NCBI GenBank assembly: GCA_049840795.1 | Contig: JASGJK010000048.1 | Location: 134,997 to 198,996, forward strand | DNA length: 64,000 bases | Direction: 5' to 3' | Origin: UPXZ01 sp049840795 | Lineage (GTDB): Bacteria; Bacteroidota; Bacteroidia; Bacteroidales; Paludibacteraceae | Shown here: piece by piece, positions 19,250-28,222 of the stretch | Position numbering within the stretch: position 1 is the stretch's first letter | Layout: each line of letters starts with the position of its first letter | Position numbers and translations under genes: made by a program | The notes under the pieces: generated by a model | Seen by the model: the letters and a program-made list of their open reading frames with translations, nothing else | What the model was told of the DNA's origin: nothing | Databases searched by the model: none

Positions 19250-19778
19250 TTGTTTAAATAAATCTGGGATTCTTCTTCTTACTTTTTCTTCAACCTTGCA
19301 AACCACTAATTTACAATCGAAAAGTGATTCTTATGCTCGAAAATTCAACGGTTTTTTCTTTCAAATCTGAAAATCACGATTTTGCACAAATTAACAAATA
19401 ATTTTCTGAATTTCAATGCGTTTTCTTCTCTTTTTTCTTGACAAAACCTTTCTAAATGCAATTTCAGCCTGAAAATGAGCCGGTTTTATACGATTCGATT
19501 CTATTTCAGTTTGTTTTTGGCTTTGTTCCAGTTTTTTTGTGCAGATAATTTTATCTTTTCGTTAAATGTAGTAAGCGAAATTTAAGTCAGCCGGCTTTCT
19601 TTTTCAGAAAATCTACGAAGAATTGTCTGCGCATTAAAGTCGTTAAAAATCAATCGGATATAATTACAGAAAAGTCGGTTTATCTAGCAAATCGGACAGT
19701 CCATCACAGATTTTTCTTTTCAAAACTAATTTTGCTTGTGTTTCGTATACTGTCGCCTGTGTTGTAGGCAGGTTTTTA
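19250..19778. other. Non-coding stretch between attC-like sites
   Basis: About 500 AT-rich bases with no convincing gene on either strand. Near its right end, GGACAGT (19694-19700) can pair with ACTGTCGCC (19749-19757), and AACACAGGC on the minus strand (about 19754-19762) is shared with site 2, so a weaker third attC-like site may lie at about 19690-19775, directly after the RloB-like remnant. Confidence 0.4.
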
Positions 19779-20111
19779 TTATTCTGTTAATTGGAATTCA
19801 TCAAATATCTTGAACATTTCAGAAATACCTTTTTGCATATTATCAAAGTTAAATTTACCTATTAATGTAGCATTTTTAATTGCTTTTCCTGACAATGGTT
19901 TCAACCGTTGATAAATGTCTTGTCGAGGGTTTTTAAAATATTTTTCTGTTTTTTGGTAGTCGGACAGATGTTTCTTAAGTTCTTTTTCCAAATCGGTGTA
20001 TGTTGCAAAATACTTTGAAGTTTCTTTATTGTGCAACAAAAACCAAAATTCAAGGCAAGGATTATTTATGACAATAATTACATTTTTAGGTGTTTGAATA
20101 TCAATTGTTCG
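19779..20111 (-). pseudogene. C-terminal remnant of an RloB-like protein
   Basis: An open frame of about 110 codons on the minus strand with no ATG near its beginning, entered directly after a stop codon at 20112-20114. It reads NVIIVINNPCLEFWFLLHN, then TDLEKELKKHLSDYQKTEKY, AIKNATLIG and IFDEFQLTE. The NPC-E-WFLLH block followed by a charged helical tail resembles the C-terminal half of RloB-family proteins found with restriction-modification and abortive-infection loci. The N-terminal half is absent. TTG codons at 20039 could start an 86-residue peptide, but a truncated remnant is more likely. Confidence 0.5.
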
Positions 20112-20277
20112 TTATAATGAACAATTGATTAATATAGTTTTTCATCGGCAATGATCATAGGTGTTTTGAGATGGATATTGGGTAATAAATTGTCATAGTA
20201 AGTCAGCTTCTTGAAGTAAATCTTACGCCTATCGAAAACTTTTACTCTATTTTGTTTTTTTTGTTGTCTCTTTTTTA

Positions 20278-20285
20278 TAAATTTG
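20278..20285 (+). promoter_or_regulatory. -7 promoter element of the PhoH-like gene
   Basis: TAAATTTG fits TAnnTTTG, 50 bases upstream of the chosen ATG at 20336 and downstream of an alternative start at 20252. Confidence 0.5.
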
Positions 20286-20335
20286 TGGATGATAAATTAA
20301 CAAAGCAGGAGAAACTAAAAAACAGGAAGCCGAAT

Positions 20336-21661
20336 ATGGGGGTCAAAAAGAATTTTGTGTTGGATACCAATGTGATTTTACACGACTACAAATGTTTACA
20401 TAACTTTGAAGAAAACGATGTGTATATACCTATTGTAGTGCTCGAAGAGTTGGATCATTTTAAAAAAGGAAATGAACAAATAAATTTCAATGCCCGTGAA
20501 TTTACGCGCGAACTTGATTTGGTGGCTGACGACGATTTGTTTGATAAAGGCGCACCGCTCGGTCCCGGAAAAGGTAAACTTTTTATTGTTGCCAATTACG
20601 ATTACCCCGATATTATCACAAAATCTTTTTTGGAAAAAACTATTGACCACCGAATATTGGCTGTTACTTACACTATTTCGCAACGAAAGAAAAAAAGTAA
20701 AACTATCTTGGTAAGTAAAGATATAAATCTGAGAATGAAAGCACTATCCCTTGGATTGCCGGCGGAGGATTATATTAACGATAAGGTAACGAATGTAAAT
20801 ATCTTTGAAAAAAATCATGAAACTTACACCAATATCACCACCGATATTATCGATAGGCTTTACAATACGCCGGAAGGCATCCCTGTAGATGAGTTTGATA
20901 TTAAAAGTGACATCGAGCCACAGGATTGTTTTATCTTAAAAAGTTCACGATCGAGTGTGCTGGCAAGATATATACCGCAAACCGGAATGATAAAGCGAAT
21001 AGAAAAAATGCGAAGTTTCGGTATAGAGCCGCGTAATGCCGAGCAGGCTTTTGCTATGAATGTATTATTAGACGATGAGGTGAAGTTAGTCGCGCTTACC
21101 GGAAAATCAGGTACCGGAAAAACCTTATTGGCGCTGGCTGCGGCACTTCAAAAAATAGAAAGCTACAAACAAATTTTGCTCGCTCGTCCTATCGTAGCAT
21201 TAGCCAACAAAGATTTAGGCTTTCTTCCCGGCGATGAGAAACAAAAAATAGGACCTTATATGCAACCTCTCTTTGACAACTTGAATGTGATTAAACATCA
21301 TTTTTCGTATCAGGGCAAAGAAGTAAAACAAATAGAAGAAATGCAAAAGAGCCAGCAATTAGTTATTGAGGCATTAGCATACATTCGCGGGCGTAGCTTA
21401 AGTGAAACTTACTTTATTGTGGATGAAGCTCAAAACCTGACTCCACACGAAGTTAAAACTATTATCACAAGAGCAGGAGAGGGGACTAAGATTGTGTTTA
21501 CAGGTGATATTCAACAAATAGACTCACCTTATTTAGATATGCACTCCAACGGATTGGTCTATATGATTGACCGTATGCACGGACAAGATATTTTTGCCCA
21601 TATCAATTTGGTTAAGGGCGAACGAAGTTATTTGTCTGAACTGGCAAGCAATTTGTTGTAA
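20336..21661 (+). CDS. PIN-domain PhoH-like ATPase (YlaK/PhoH2 type)
   Basis: 441-residue cytoplasmic protein with an N-terminal PIN nuclease domain (FVLDTNVILHD near 6-16, VLEELDHFK) fused to a PhoH ATPase domain. Walker A is LTGKSGTGKTLL (near 254-265), followed by ARPIVALANKDLGFLPGD, FIVDEAQNLTPHEV (Walker B) and IVFTGDIQQID. PIN-PhoH fusions are reported as RNA helicase/ribonucleases. MGVKKNFVLDTN at 20336 was chosen because the 28 upstream residues are not family-like and the -7 element lies at 20278. It is the first housekeeping-type gene to the right of the decayed island. Confidence 0.85.
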   Translation: MGVKKNFVLDTNVILHDYKCLHNFEENDVYIPIVVLEELDHFKKGNEQINFNAREFTRELDLVADDDLFDKGAPLGPGKGKLFIVANYDYPDIITKSFLEKTIDHRILAVTYTISQRKKKSKTILVSKDINLRMKALSLGLPAEDYINDKVTNVNIFEKNHETYTNITTDIIDRLYNTPEGIPVDEFDIKSDIEPQDCFILKSSRSSVLARYIPQTGMIKRIEKMRSFGIEPRNAEQAFAMNVLLDDEVKLVALTGKSGTGKTLLALAAALQKIESYKQILLARPIVALANKDLGFLPGDEKQKIGPYMQPLFDNLNVIKHHFSYQGKEVKQIEEMQKSQQLVIEALAYIRGRSLSETYFIVDEAQNLTPHEVKTIITRAGEGTKIVFTGDIQQIDSPYLDMHSNGLVYMIDRMHGQDIFAHINLVKGERSYLSELASNLL

Positions 21662-21669
21662 AAAAAGAC

Positions 21670-21677
21670 TACCTTTG
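21670..21677 (+). promoter_or_regulatory. -7 promoter element of the 21725 gene
   Basis: TACCTTTG fits TAnnTTTG, 47 bases upstream of the ATG and just after the PhoH stop codon. Confidence 0.5.
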
Positions 21678-21724
21678 CAGTCTGTTTTTCAGTAAAATAC
21701 AAAATAAATATTTATATCTGTTTA

Positions 21725-22936
21725 ATGGGAAAAATAAAATTGATGAATCTAAGTATTCCCAAAAGTATAGCTCTGTTCGTTTTTACCTTCGTAGCAGGTA
21801 CACAACCAATATCCGCTCAAACCGGAAGCTACCCTGATGAAGATGGATATACATTATCTACTCAGGCTACCATTGATTTTAAAGTGACTACGCTCAATAC
21901 CGAGTGGCTCAGTTGCGCTACCTATGGTCCCGATAATGACAATCTACAAATAAATAATATCGTAACATTAATTAATACGGTGAATCCGGATGTGATTGCA
22001 CTACAAGAAGTGGGTACAAGCACAAGCTATACAACCATTGATACACTTGTGAAAAAATTAGGCTCATCGACTTGGGCTGGTAAAATTATAACTTGGAGTG
22101 CCGATAATTGCAGCCAAAATCAAGGGGTAATTTTCAAAAAATCAAAAGTGCAATTAGTGAATTCATCGTTGATAAAGGATGGAGGTACTTCCACAAACTG
22201 GTCAAGTGGGCGCTATCCTGCGCTGTATAATCTTTCATTTGTGGTTGGAGCAGGTTCTGTATCAATATCTTTAATTAACATACATTCAAAGGCTTACAAT
22301 GATGAAACCAGCTATAATAAAAGGAAGGGAGCTTCTGAAGGTTTGAAAGCTTTATTGGATGGAAGTTCGTATAACTCGAGAAATATTATTTTGTTGGGCG
22401 ATTTTAATGATTACTTGGTTGGAACTCAGTGTACTACTAAGACTGATTCGCCTTACAAGAACTTTACGGACGATACGTCTAATTATTTAGGATTAACAAA
22501 GGGGCTAGTTGATCCTTATTATAGCAGCCCGGTGATTGATAACATAGTTATTTCCAATGAACTATTTTCGGCTTATGTTGCCGGTAGTGTAATGCGCGAA
22601 ACTGCGGCAACCCAAAAAATAACGAATTATACCAGCACTACTACCGATCACACTCCTATCAGCGCTACATTTAGATTTACGGTACCCACCGGTCTGCAAA
22701 GTTTGTTTCAGGAGGCGAATATATCACTATATCCAAATCCGGCAAGTGATTGTGTTTTTATCAGGAGCGATGTAGGGGTGCAACGAGTTGCTATATATGA
22801 CTTGACCGGAAGCTTGGTCTTGACATTGAATAGTGTGACACAAGGAGTGGATATATCACAATTACCACGTGGTATTTATATCGTGCAATTGAATACTGAG
22901 AAAGGAATTTATCTGCAAAAGATAATGAAAAAATGA
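21725..22936 (+). CDS. Secreted endonuclease/exonuclease/phosphatase-family protein with T9SS domain
   Basis: 403 residues: signal peptide (ends GTQPISAQ), an EEP (DNase I-like) domain and a T9SS type A sorting domain (ISLYPNPASDCVFI to YLQKIMKK). EEP motifs are LNTEWL, VIALQEVGTS, QGVIFKKSK, SLINIHSKA, NIILLGDFNDY and TTDHTPISATF, so the metal- and phosphate-binding acids and the catalytic His-Asp pair are present. It should act outside the cell on nucleic acids or other phosphodiesters; family members have very different substrates. ATG 21725 and 21743 are both possible starts. A bidirectional terminator follows. Confidence 0.85.
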   Translation: MGKIKLMNLSIPKSIALFVFTFVAGTQPISAQTGSYPDEDGYTLSTQATIDFKVTTLNTEWLSCATYGPDNDNLQINNIVTLINTVNPDVIALQEVGTSTSYTTIDTLVKKLGSSTWAGKIITWSADNCSQNQGVIFKKSKVQLVNSSLIKDGGTSTNWSSGRYPALYNLSFVVGAGSVSISLINIHSKAYNDETSYNKRKGASEGLKALLDGSSYNSRNIILLGDFNDYLVGTQCTTKTDSPYKNFTDDTSNYLGLTKGLVDPYYSSPVIDNIVISNELFSAYVAGSVMRETAATQKITNYTSTTTDHTPISATFRFTVPTGLQSLFQEANISLYPNPASDCVFIRSDVGVQRVAIYDLTGSLVLTLNSVTQGVDISQLPRGIYIVQLNTEKGIYLQKIMKK

Positions 22937-22958
22937 TAAGAAATGTTTTGTAATTGTG

Positions 22959-22991
22959 AAAAAGCCCGATGCGTTACGTGTCGGGCTTTTT
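22959..22991. terminator. Bidirectional terminator
   Basis: AAAAAGCCCGA (22959-22969) and TCGGGCTTTTT (22981-22991) form an 11-bp stem between two convergent genes, with A and T runs suiting termination in both directions. Confidence 0.9.
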
Positions 22992-23018
22992 CTATCTATT
23001 TTAGATAAAATTTTTAAT

Positions 23019-23471
23019 TTATTGTTTTCTCAAAACATAATCGTTGGCTAATTCGCCTGTTGTCGTTTGTCCTTCTGAATTAAGTACCGTTAAGGTACCT
23101 TTATCCACTAAGTATTCTTGCGTGCCATCTTCTAATTGTATTGTGATTTTGCTATGATCTGCATTCCAGGTAAATACACCTTTATCAACAATGGGTTGCC
23201 CTTTTCCTATGTAATCCATCTTCAAAAAGTAAGTGGTGTCTTCATTCAAACTTAACAATGTCTCAATTCCTTCGCAATCGGCACAAGGCAATATCCCTTT
23301 GTAATCGCCAACCCAGCCGGGTTTTGATGTTTCGGGGGTAGTGTGACTTTGCTCCGTTGATGCGCCTATTGAATCTGCATCTGACGAATTTTCATTGGCG
23401 TTTTTTGCATTTTTAACGCATGCGGTAAATGTGAAAAGAAGAATAAGTGAATAGATGATGTTTTTTTTCAT
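23019..23471 (-). CDS. NlpE N-terminal domain lipoprotein
   Basis: 150 residues with a lipoprotein signal (lipobox FTAC, Cys near 18). The mature part holds GDYKGILPCADCEGIETLLSL and YFLKMDYIGKG, the hallmark of the NlpE N-terminal domain including the CxxC pair. In E. coli NlpE senses surface and copper stress through Cpx; Bacteroidota members are short single-domain forms of unknown role. It lies 14 bases after the dipeptidyl peptidase III gene, so it is probably in the same transcript. Confidence 0.85.
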   Translation of the reverse strand: MKKNIIYSLILLFTFTACVKNAKNANENSSDADSIGASTEQSHTTPETSKPGWVGDYKGILPCADCEGIETLLSLNEDTTYFLKMDYIGKGQPIVDKGVFTWNADHSKITIQLEDGTQEYLVDKGTLTVLNSEGQTTTGELANDYVLRKQ

Positions 23472-23485
23472 ACAATTGTTTTTGC

Positions 23486-25542
23486 TTAGTTGAAATTGGG
23501 TAAACTGGAGTATTGTTTAGAATACCTCAAGTGTTGTGTTACATAATCTTCATCATAAGAGATCTGTACATCGGTAATTTTACCGTTTTTATCGGTTACA
23601 GCCGTGTAAACAGGATTAACAAATCCACGATAAGGAGCTAAATTTAGTTTTTTGTAGCGTTCTAACACTTCTTTGTGTAATGCTGGATTGACTTTTACAC
23701 CGTATTTTTCAACTAAATCACGTCCGGAGGCAAAATCACCGGTAGATTTAATACGCTGTATTTCAGCTAGCAACTGTCCAAGAAGTGTGTGCATTTTAGA
23801 ATAGTCGTTTATAACAACGAATGTTTTTCCGTCTCGTTTTTTGAATTCCACCACATTTTCGGCTTTTCCGTGTTCATATACCCAGTAGGCTATTAACGCA
23901 CGGTTGCGCATATGTGCTTCTTCAATATTTTTGCCGGGCTGAATGCGAGTGAGTTGTGTCATCAACCCATTCATCATATACTTGTAATATTCGGCTTTGT
24001 AAGCATCGGCATTAGGTAATAAACCCAATTCAACTAACTTTTTATCACCCAGATAATATAAACCGAATAAGTCGGCACGCGCCTCTTCAATGGTTGAACC
24101 ATAAGCTTTGAGAGCATCCGGATCAATACCCGGAAGAAGCTTGCCGGAGCCGTGACCAAGGCACTCGTGTAAGTCGGTATGTAGATTGTCTGTTAATTCA
24201 CCGTATTGTTTTGACAGTTCAACCTCCGCCGGTGACCACATAAATTCTTCGGCAAAACCGTTTCCAAGCGATGCTTGATTGTATGCTTCGGTAATATTTT
24301 CGATGGTTACCGATTTTGAACCATAATGGGCGCGAATCCAATTGGAATTTGGCAGATTAATACCGATGGGTGTGGACGGATAACAATCTCCAGCAAGGAT
24401 AGCAGCTGTGATTACTTTTGCCGAAACTCCTTTTACTTTTTCTTTTTTGAATTTTTTGTCGGTTGGCGAACTGTTTTCAAACCATTGCGCGTTTTGGCTA
24501 ATGACTTCGGTACGTTTTGTGGCTTCTACGTTTTTGAAGTTTGCAATGCTTTCCCAGCTTGCTTTCATTCCAAGCGGATCACCATAACTTTCAGTAAATC
24601 CGTTTACAAAGTCAATTTGTGAGTTTAGGTCTTTGACCCATTCAATACAGTATTTATCAAACGTTTTTAAATCTCCACTTTTGTAATACGCCACTAAGGT
24701 GTTTATAACTGTTTTTTGCTGGTTATTTTCAGCCACAGAAGCCGCTTTTTCGAGCCAACCCGCAATTTTTCTCAGAGCAGCGTCATACATGCCGCCTACT
24801 TTATAGGTTTTTTCAACCAGTTTCCCGTTCTCTCTCACCAATTTACTGTTTAGCCCGTACGAAATAGGAGTGCTGTCTTTCGGATTTTTCATTTTACCAT
24901 AGAACTCTTCCACTTCTTTTTGGGTAACTCCTTCGTAATAATTGGCGGCAGAAGTAGTTATTAAATCCACGCCGTCTTCTTGGTTTACTTTTTTGGGAAA
25001 TACTGTAGGGTTAAACATTATCGGGGTAAGTTGCTTGATTAAATCGTCTGCTGACTCACCACTTTGAAGCGGTAGCTTCGAACTATCGATACTTTTTACC
25101 ACCTCAGCAAAGAACGTTTTATCAAATTCGGGAAGAAACTTATCTTCCGAATAGTGATGATGAATTCCGTTTGCCATCCAAACACGTTTGAGATAGATGG
25201 TAAGATTTTTGAAATTCTCGGTGTTACGGTCACCTTTGTAATTTTCATACACGGCTTCCAATGTACGGCGAATGGTGAGATTGTATTTGTTATTTTGATC
25301 ATAAATAATGTCACGTCCTTCCAACGCTGCTTGTGTTAGATAGTAGAGCAATTCTTTTTGCTTTAGTGATAGTTTTTCAAAGTCGGGAACGCGATACCGA
25401 AGAATCTCAATATCGGCGAATTTGTCACGGTGTATTTAAAACTATCAATATCGGGTGTCTTTTGAACTTGCTCCACCTGATTTTTACCGCCCCCGCAGGC
25501 TATTAAAATAGTTGTCATAAAAAATAATACTGTTTTTTTCAT
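23486..25542 (-). CDS. Dipeptidyl peptidase III, M49 family lipoprotein (one frameshift)
   Basis: Zinc metallopeptidase removing dipeptides from peptide N-termini. The zinc motif HECLGH (near residue 459) and the second ligand block EEARADLFGLYYLGD are intact. The true start is MKKTVLFFMTTILIACGGG at 25542, a lipoprotein signal. That frame fails near 25425-25428: DSFKYTV must pass to DKFADIEILRYRVPDFEKL by adding one base, after which the protein runs uninterrupted to 23486 (about 685 residues, normal for bacterial M49). Both sides match the family, so a sequence error or recent mutation is likely. It is followed by the NlpE-like gene. Confidence 0.9.
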
Positions 25543-25716
25543 CTGTTTATATATTTTTTAGTTGTCAGATGGAACTCGCACATAAACATTTTCTTGTGTG
25601 TAAAAGTCTATTTGCTGTGCTCGTTTCATATTCTCTGTAGCTGTTTTTTTAAGTTCTAAAGATGTGTTGAAAATATTATATTTACCCTTAAATGCTTTTT
25701 TGTGATAATGATGCAA

Positions 25717-25724
25717 CAAAGATA
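25717..25724 (-). promoter_or_regulatory. -7 promoter element of the dipeptidase transcript
   Basis: TATCTTTG on the minus strand matches TAnnTTTG, giving a long leader before the ATG at 25542. Confidence 0.5.
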
Positions 25725-25790
25725 CAAAATAGTTTATTTTCTATTTTTTATAACGAACATTTTTTATTTTTATTTGTAATAGATAAAAAC

Positions 25791-25821
25791 TTGTTGAAAT
25801 CGGTTAATCTTATTACTTTTG
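25791..25821 (+). promoter_or_regulatory. Bacteroidota promoter of the 25847 gene
   Basis: TTG at 25791-25793 and TACTTTTG at 25814-25821 are separated by 20 bases, the spacing expected for the -33/-7 pair. The ATG follows 25 bases later. Confidence 0.65.
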
Positions 25822-25846
25822 TGGTAAAACAATAAAACATAAAAAT

Positions 25847-26467
25847 ATGCTCGAAAATATTGATGAAGAATTGGTTCGCTGTCGTCCGTGCGGATATGTA
25901 ATGAAAAAAAGTGAACTGGATAAAATAGGTGTATGCCCTGCTTGTGGTTTACCACACAACGTATTTGAACCATATCGCGAAAAGGTTTCACCTAAAAGAT
26001 TGTTTTTGTTGAGTTTGGATATTCATCCCATAGCTATACATCTTTCCCAAACTTTTGTAGCTTTGATACCTTCTCTGATGATATTTCATTTAATGTTTCC
26101 TCGTTTCTTTCCGGAGGTATTAATGAATGTGGTCACGTTTTCTATTTTTGTGTTTCCGCTGACGCTGATAGTTTCTTTTGTTTCGGGCATTGTTGACGGT
26201 TTAACGCGCTTCAAAACCCTTGAAACCCCACTCTTAAAAGGAAAAATATATTATGGAATAGCCATCTTCATTATTTCTATATTGATGCTGGTGGCTTACA
26301 TTCTTTTACCTGAGAAATATGATGTTGTGGATATTATTTTGGGAATTGCCGCTTTTTATTGCGCTTTCAAATTGGGTATAATGGGCAAAAAACTGATAGA
26401 TGTGATTTTGCCGGGCACATATCAGCGCAGAAAGAAAAAAATAAACCCTAAAAAGGTGACGGAATAG
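25847..26467 (+). CDS. Membrane protein with N-terminal rubredoxin-like zinc ribbon
   Basis: 206 residues. The first ~35 hold two Cys pairs, CRPCGYVM and CPACGLPHNVF, with the spacing of a rubredoxin-like metal site. After a linker come four to five hydrophobic segments (from about 65 to 175) and a basic tail (YQRRKKKINPKK). I do not know a specific function; a redox or metal-binding membrane protein is a fair description. It has its own promoter. Confidence 0.6.
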   Translation: MLENIDEELVRCRPCGYVMKKSELDKIGVCPACGLPHNVFEPYREKVSPKRLFLLSLDIHPIAIHLSQTFVALIPSLMIFHLMFPRFFPEVLMNVVTFSIFVFPLTLIVSFVSGIVDGLTRFKTLETPLLKGKIYYGIAIFIISILMLVAYILLPEKYDVVDIILGIAAFYCAFKLGIMGKKLIDVILPGTYQRRKKKINPKKVTE

Positions 26468-26540
26468 GAGTGATGACGTGTGCAATTTGTTTTTGTCGGA
26501 TGATATTTAAGTCTCGGTTGTAAAAATTTAAAAAATAAAA

Positions 26541-26572
26541 TTGATAATTTTTTGTTCATTATTTTATGTTTG
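26541..26572 (+). promoter_or_regulatory. Promoter of the DUF3575-like gene
   Basis: TTG at 26541-26543 and TATGTTTG at 26565-26572 with a 21-base spacer; the ATG follows at 26588. The promoter looks intact although the gene does not. Confidence 0.55.
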
Positions 26573-26587
26573 CAAAATATTGTGAAT

Positions 26588-27100
26588 ATGAAAAAACTTT
26601 TGATTTCTGTAATTGTTACTACATTTTCTTTTGTGGCAAATGCTCAATAAAATGTAATTAAAACAAATCCATTCAGTTTAGCTTTTGGAAATTTTAATGC
26701 AACCTATGAACAAGTACTTAATTCAAGCTCATAGGTATTGATCAAAGGAAGCTATGCTTATCAATTATTGGGGTTAGATATATCATTAGGTGGGGTAGGA
26801 GCCGGTTATCGTTATTATTTTACGTATGCTAAAAAACAAGTACCATCAGGTTTTTATGTAACTCCTGAGGCTTTTTTTTCTTTTGCTAATGTAAAAGATG
26901 ATGCTGATGAAAATTACACGGCAACCTTTTTTGGTATAGGAGCTGAGATTGGATATCAATGGGTATGGGCAAGTGGCTTTACGTTAGATCTTGGTATTGG
27001 CCCTATGTACACAATAATCAGTGGAAATGAAAATTCAGGAATACAAAAAACGACTGGTATTGCGCCAGCGGCAACTATCGCCATTGGTTTTGCTTTTTGA
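26588..27100 (+). pseudogene. Outer-membrane beta-barrel (DUF3575-like) with two in-frame stops
   Basis: A single frame of 171 codons reads MKKLLISVIVTT with a signal peptide ending ANAQ, then a TAA (26648-26650), then NVIKTNPFSLAFGNFNATYE, a TAG (26732-26734), and an unbroken barrel-like remainder (SYAYQLLGLDISLGGVG to TIAIGFAF). The start KTNPFSLAFGNFNATYE and the terminal aromatic residue fit a small DUF3575-type barrel. The lesions are substitutions, not indels; the first could be CAA changed to TAA just after the signal peptide. An IS1595-type element has landed 16 bases after the stop codon. Probably a recent pseudogene. Confidence 0.7.
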
Positions 27101-27116
27101 GAACTATATTATTTAA

Positions 27117-28120
27117 TATGATTATCCGCTGTGTTACCTAAATTGATTTTTGTATGTAACCGATGCTATCATAAGCCTGTCAAATAAATTTTCACCAAAG
27201 TATCTTCTATTGAATTTGTAACAGAATTCGTTCAGATAATTTTGAAGATATTCAGGTTTAATATCGTGATAAATATCCAGTAACATTCGTTTAGCGTTAC
27301 TGATTGCTATATGAACCCAAGGGAATACCTTTCCAATTTCTTCTTTTGGTATTACTTGTGGTCGGTGCTCTTTGACAATATCTTTTATTTTGACGTAAGA
27401 AGTTGAATCGTCAGAATCAATGGTTGATTCTTTAGTTACATTGTTTTCAACCAATGAGGTTATTGTAGCTGATTTTAAGTCATTTATAACAATCATTTTG
27501 ATATGTCCCACTTGTCTTGGCTTACCTGTTTTGGTCGTTTGTCCTTCAACGGGTTGACTTTCTGCCATTACAAGGACTTTGCTTTTTTTCTGACTTCCAC
27601 GACCTCTTTTCAATGGCTTTTTCTTTTCATCGTCAGGAGTTTCTGTTGAAAAGAAACCTTCATCTAATTCAATGACACCTGATAATGAATATATTTCATC
27701 CCGCTTGCCCATAATCTCACGTAGCTTATGAAGCAAAGTCCAAATTGGTTCATAGCGTTTATGACCCAACTGTCGTTGGAGTTCAGCCGCTGAAAAGCTT
27801 TTCTTTGTGCTTGTCAGCAAGTGAATGGCTATAAACCAATAACGAAATGGCAATTGTGAACCATGCATTACTGTATTGGCACGTAAACTTTGACGTTTAC
27901 CGCATTTTTTACATTCATAGCATTCTTTATCTTTCTTCCAATAATGATTTGTTCCGCCACAATGAGGACAAACAACGCCTTGTTGGTCGCGATACTCTTT
28001 AAATTTTACTCTACAACTTGTTTCGTCTGGATATTGTGCAACAAAATTTAGTAAATTCATGTCTTTTATGATTAGTTCTTACAAAGATAATCATTTTAGG
28101 CGAAATACCGGATAATCATT
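27117..28120 (-). mobile_element. IS1595-family insertion sequence, complete
   Basis: 1004-bp element bounded by imperfect inverted repeats: the left end (27117 on) and the reverse complement of the right end share ATGATTATCCG and further matches over about 38 bases. It is flanked by an 8-bp direct duplication TTATTTAA (27109-27116 and 28121-28128), the size typical of this family. It holds one transposase gene. Clean ends and duplication point to a recent insertion. Confidence 0.9.
27134..28060 (-). CDS. IS1595-family (ISXO2-like) transposase
   Basis: 308 residues. N-terminal zinc ribbon with CPHCGG and CYECKKCGKRQS, a short helical region, then the DDE/DDN-type catalytic domain: IELDEGFF, IDSDDSTSYVKI and WVHIAISNAKRMLLDIYHDI, where Asn replaces the usual Glu as in part of this family, and a terminal NEFCYKFNRRYFGE. 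The frame is intact and inside matched inverted repeats, so the element could still move. Confidence 0.92.
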   Translation of the reverse strand: MNLLNFVAQYPDETSCRVKFKEYRDQQGVVCPHCGGTNHYWKKDKECYECKKCGKRQSLRANTVMHGSQLPFRYWFIAIHLLTSTKKSFSAAELQRQLGHKRYEPIWTLLHKLREIMGKRDEIYSLSGVIELDEGFFSTETPDDEKKKPLKRGRGSQKKSKVLVMAESQPVEGQTTKTGKPRQVGHIKMIVINDLKSATITSLVENNVTKESTIDSDDSTSYVKIKDIVKEHRPQVIPKEEIGKVFPWVHIAISNAKRMLLDIYHDIKPEYLQNYLNEFCYKFNRRYFGENLFDRLMIASVTYKNQFR

Positions 28121-28135
28121 TTATTTAATAATGAG

Positions 28136-28162
28136 AAAAGAAGAGTGTTACTCTTCTTTTTT
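28136..28162. terminator. Bidirectional terminator, separated from its upstream gene by the IS
   Basis: AAAAGAAGAGT (28136-28146) and ACTCTTCTTTT (28150-28160) form an 11-bp stem with a 3-base loop and flanking A/T runs. Without the IS it would lie about 30 bases after the DUF3575-like stop codon, between that gene and the convergent transglycosylase gene. Confidence 0.85.
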
Positions 28163-28222
28163 TATTGTTTGTATCCATACGATGACTACCTTTCAGGCGT
28201 TGTCAATGGTAAGTTTTTATTC

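Larger units (their letters stand above)
25543..25846. other. Divergent intergenic region with two promoters
   Basis: About 300 bases between the dipeptidase (minus) and the 25847 gene (plus). It carries a -7 element for each (25717-25724 minus; 25814-25821 plus). The minus leader would be about 170 bases; no firm gene is visible in it. Confidence 0.6.

Noticed and set aside
19121..19306. 61-residue minus-strand open frame (MVCKVEEKVRRRIPDL...)
   Set aside because: It runs through the attC-like palindrome and its composition reflects that structure; no protein-like features.
25558..25713. Open frame in the leader of the dipeptidase gene, ending MKRAQQIDFYTQENVYV and a few more residues
   Set aside because: Only one ATG (25629), giving 23 residues; the longer frame would need a TTG that overlaps the likely transcription start. 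No family resemblance, so not annotated.
27134..28060. Asn in place of the third catalytic Glu of the transposase as a sign of inactivity
   Set aside because: Part of the IS1595 family normally has this Asn, so it is not evidence of a dead enzyme.
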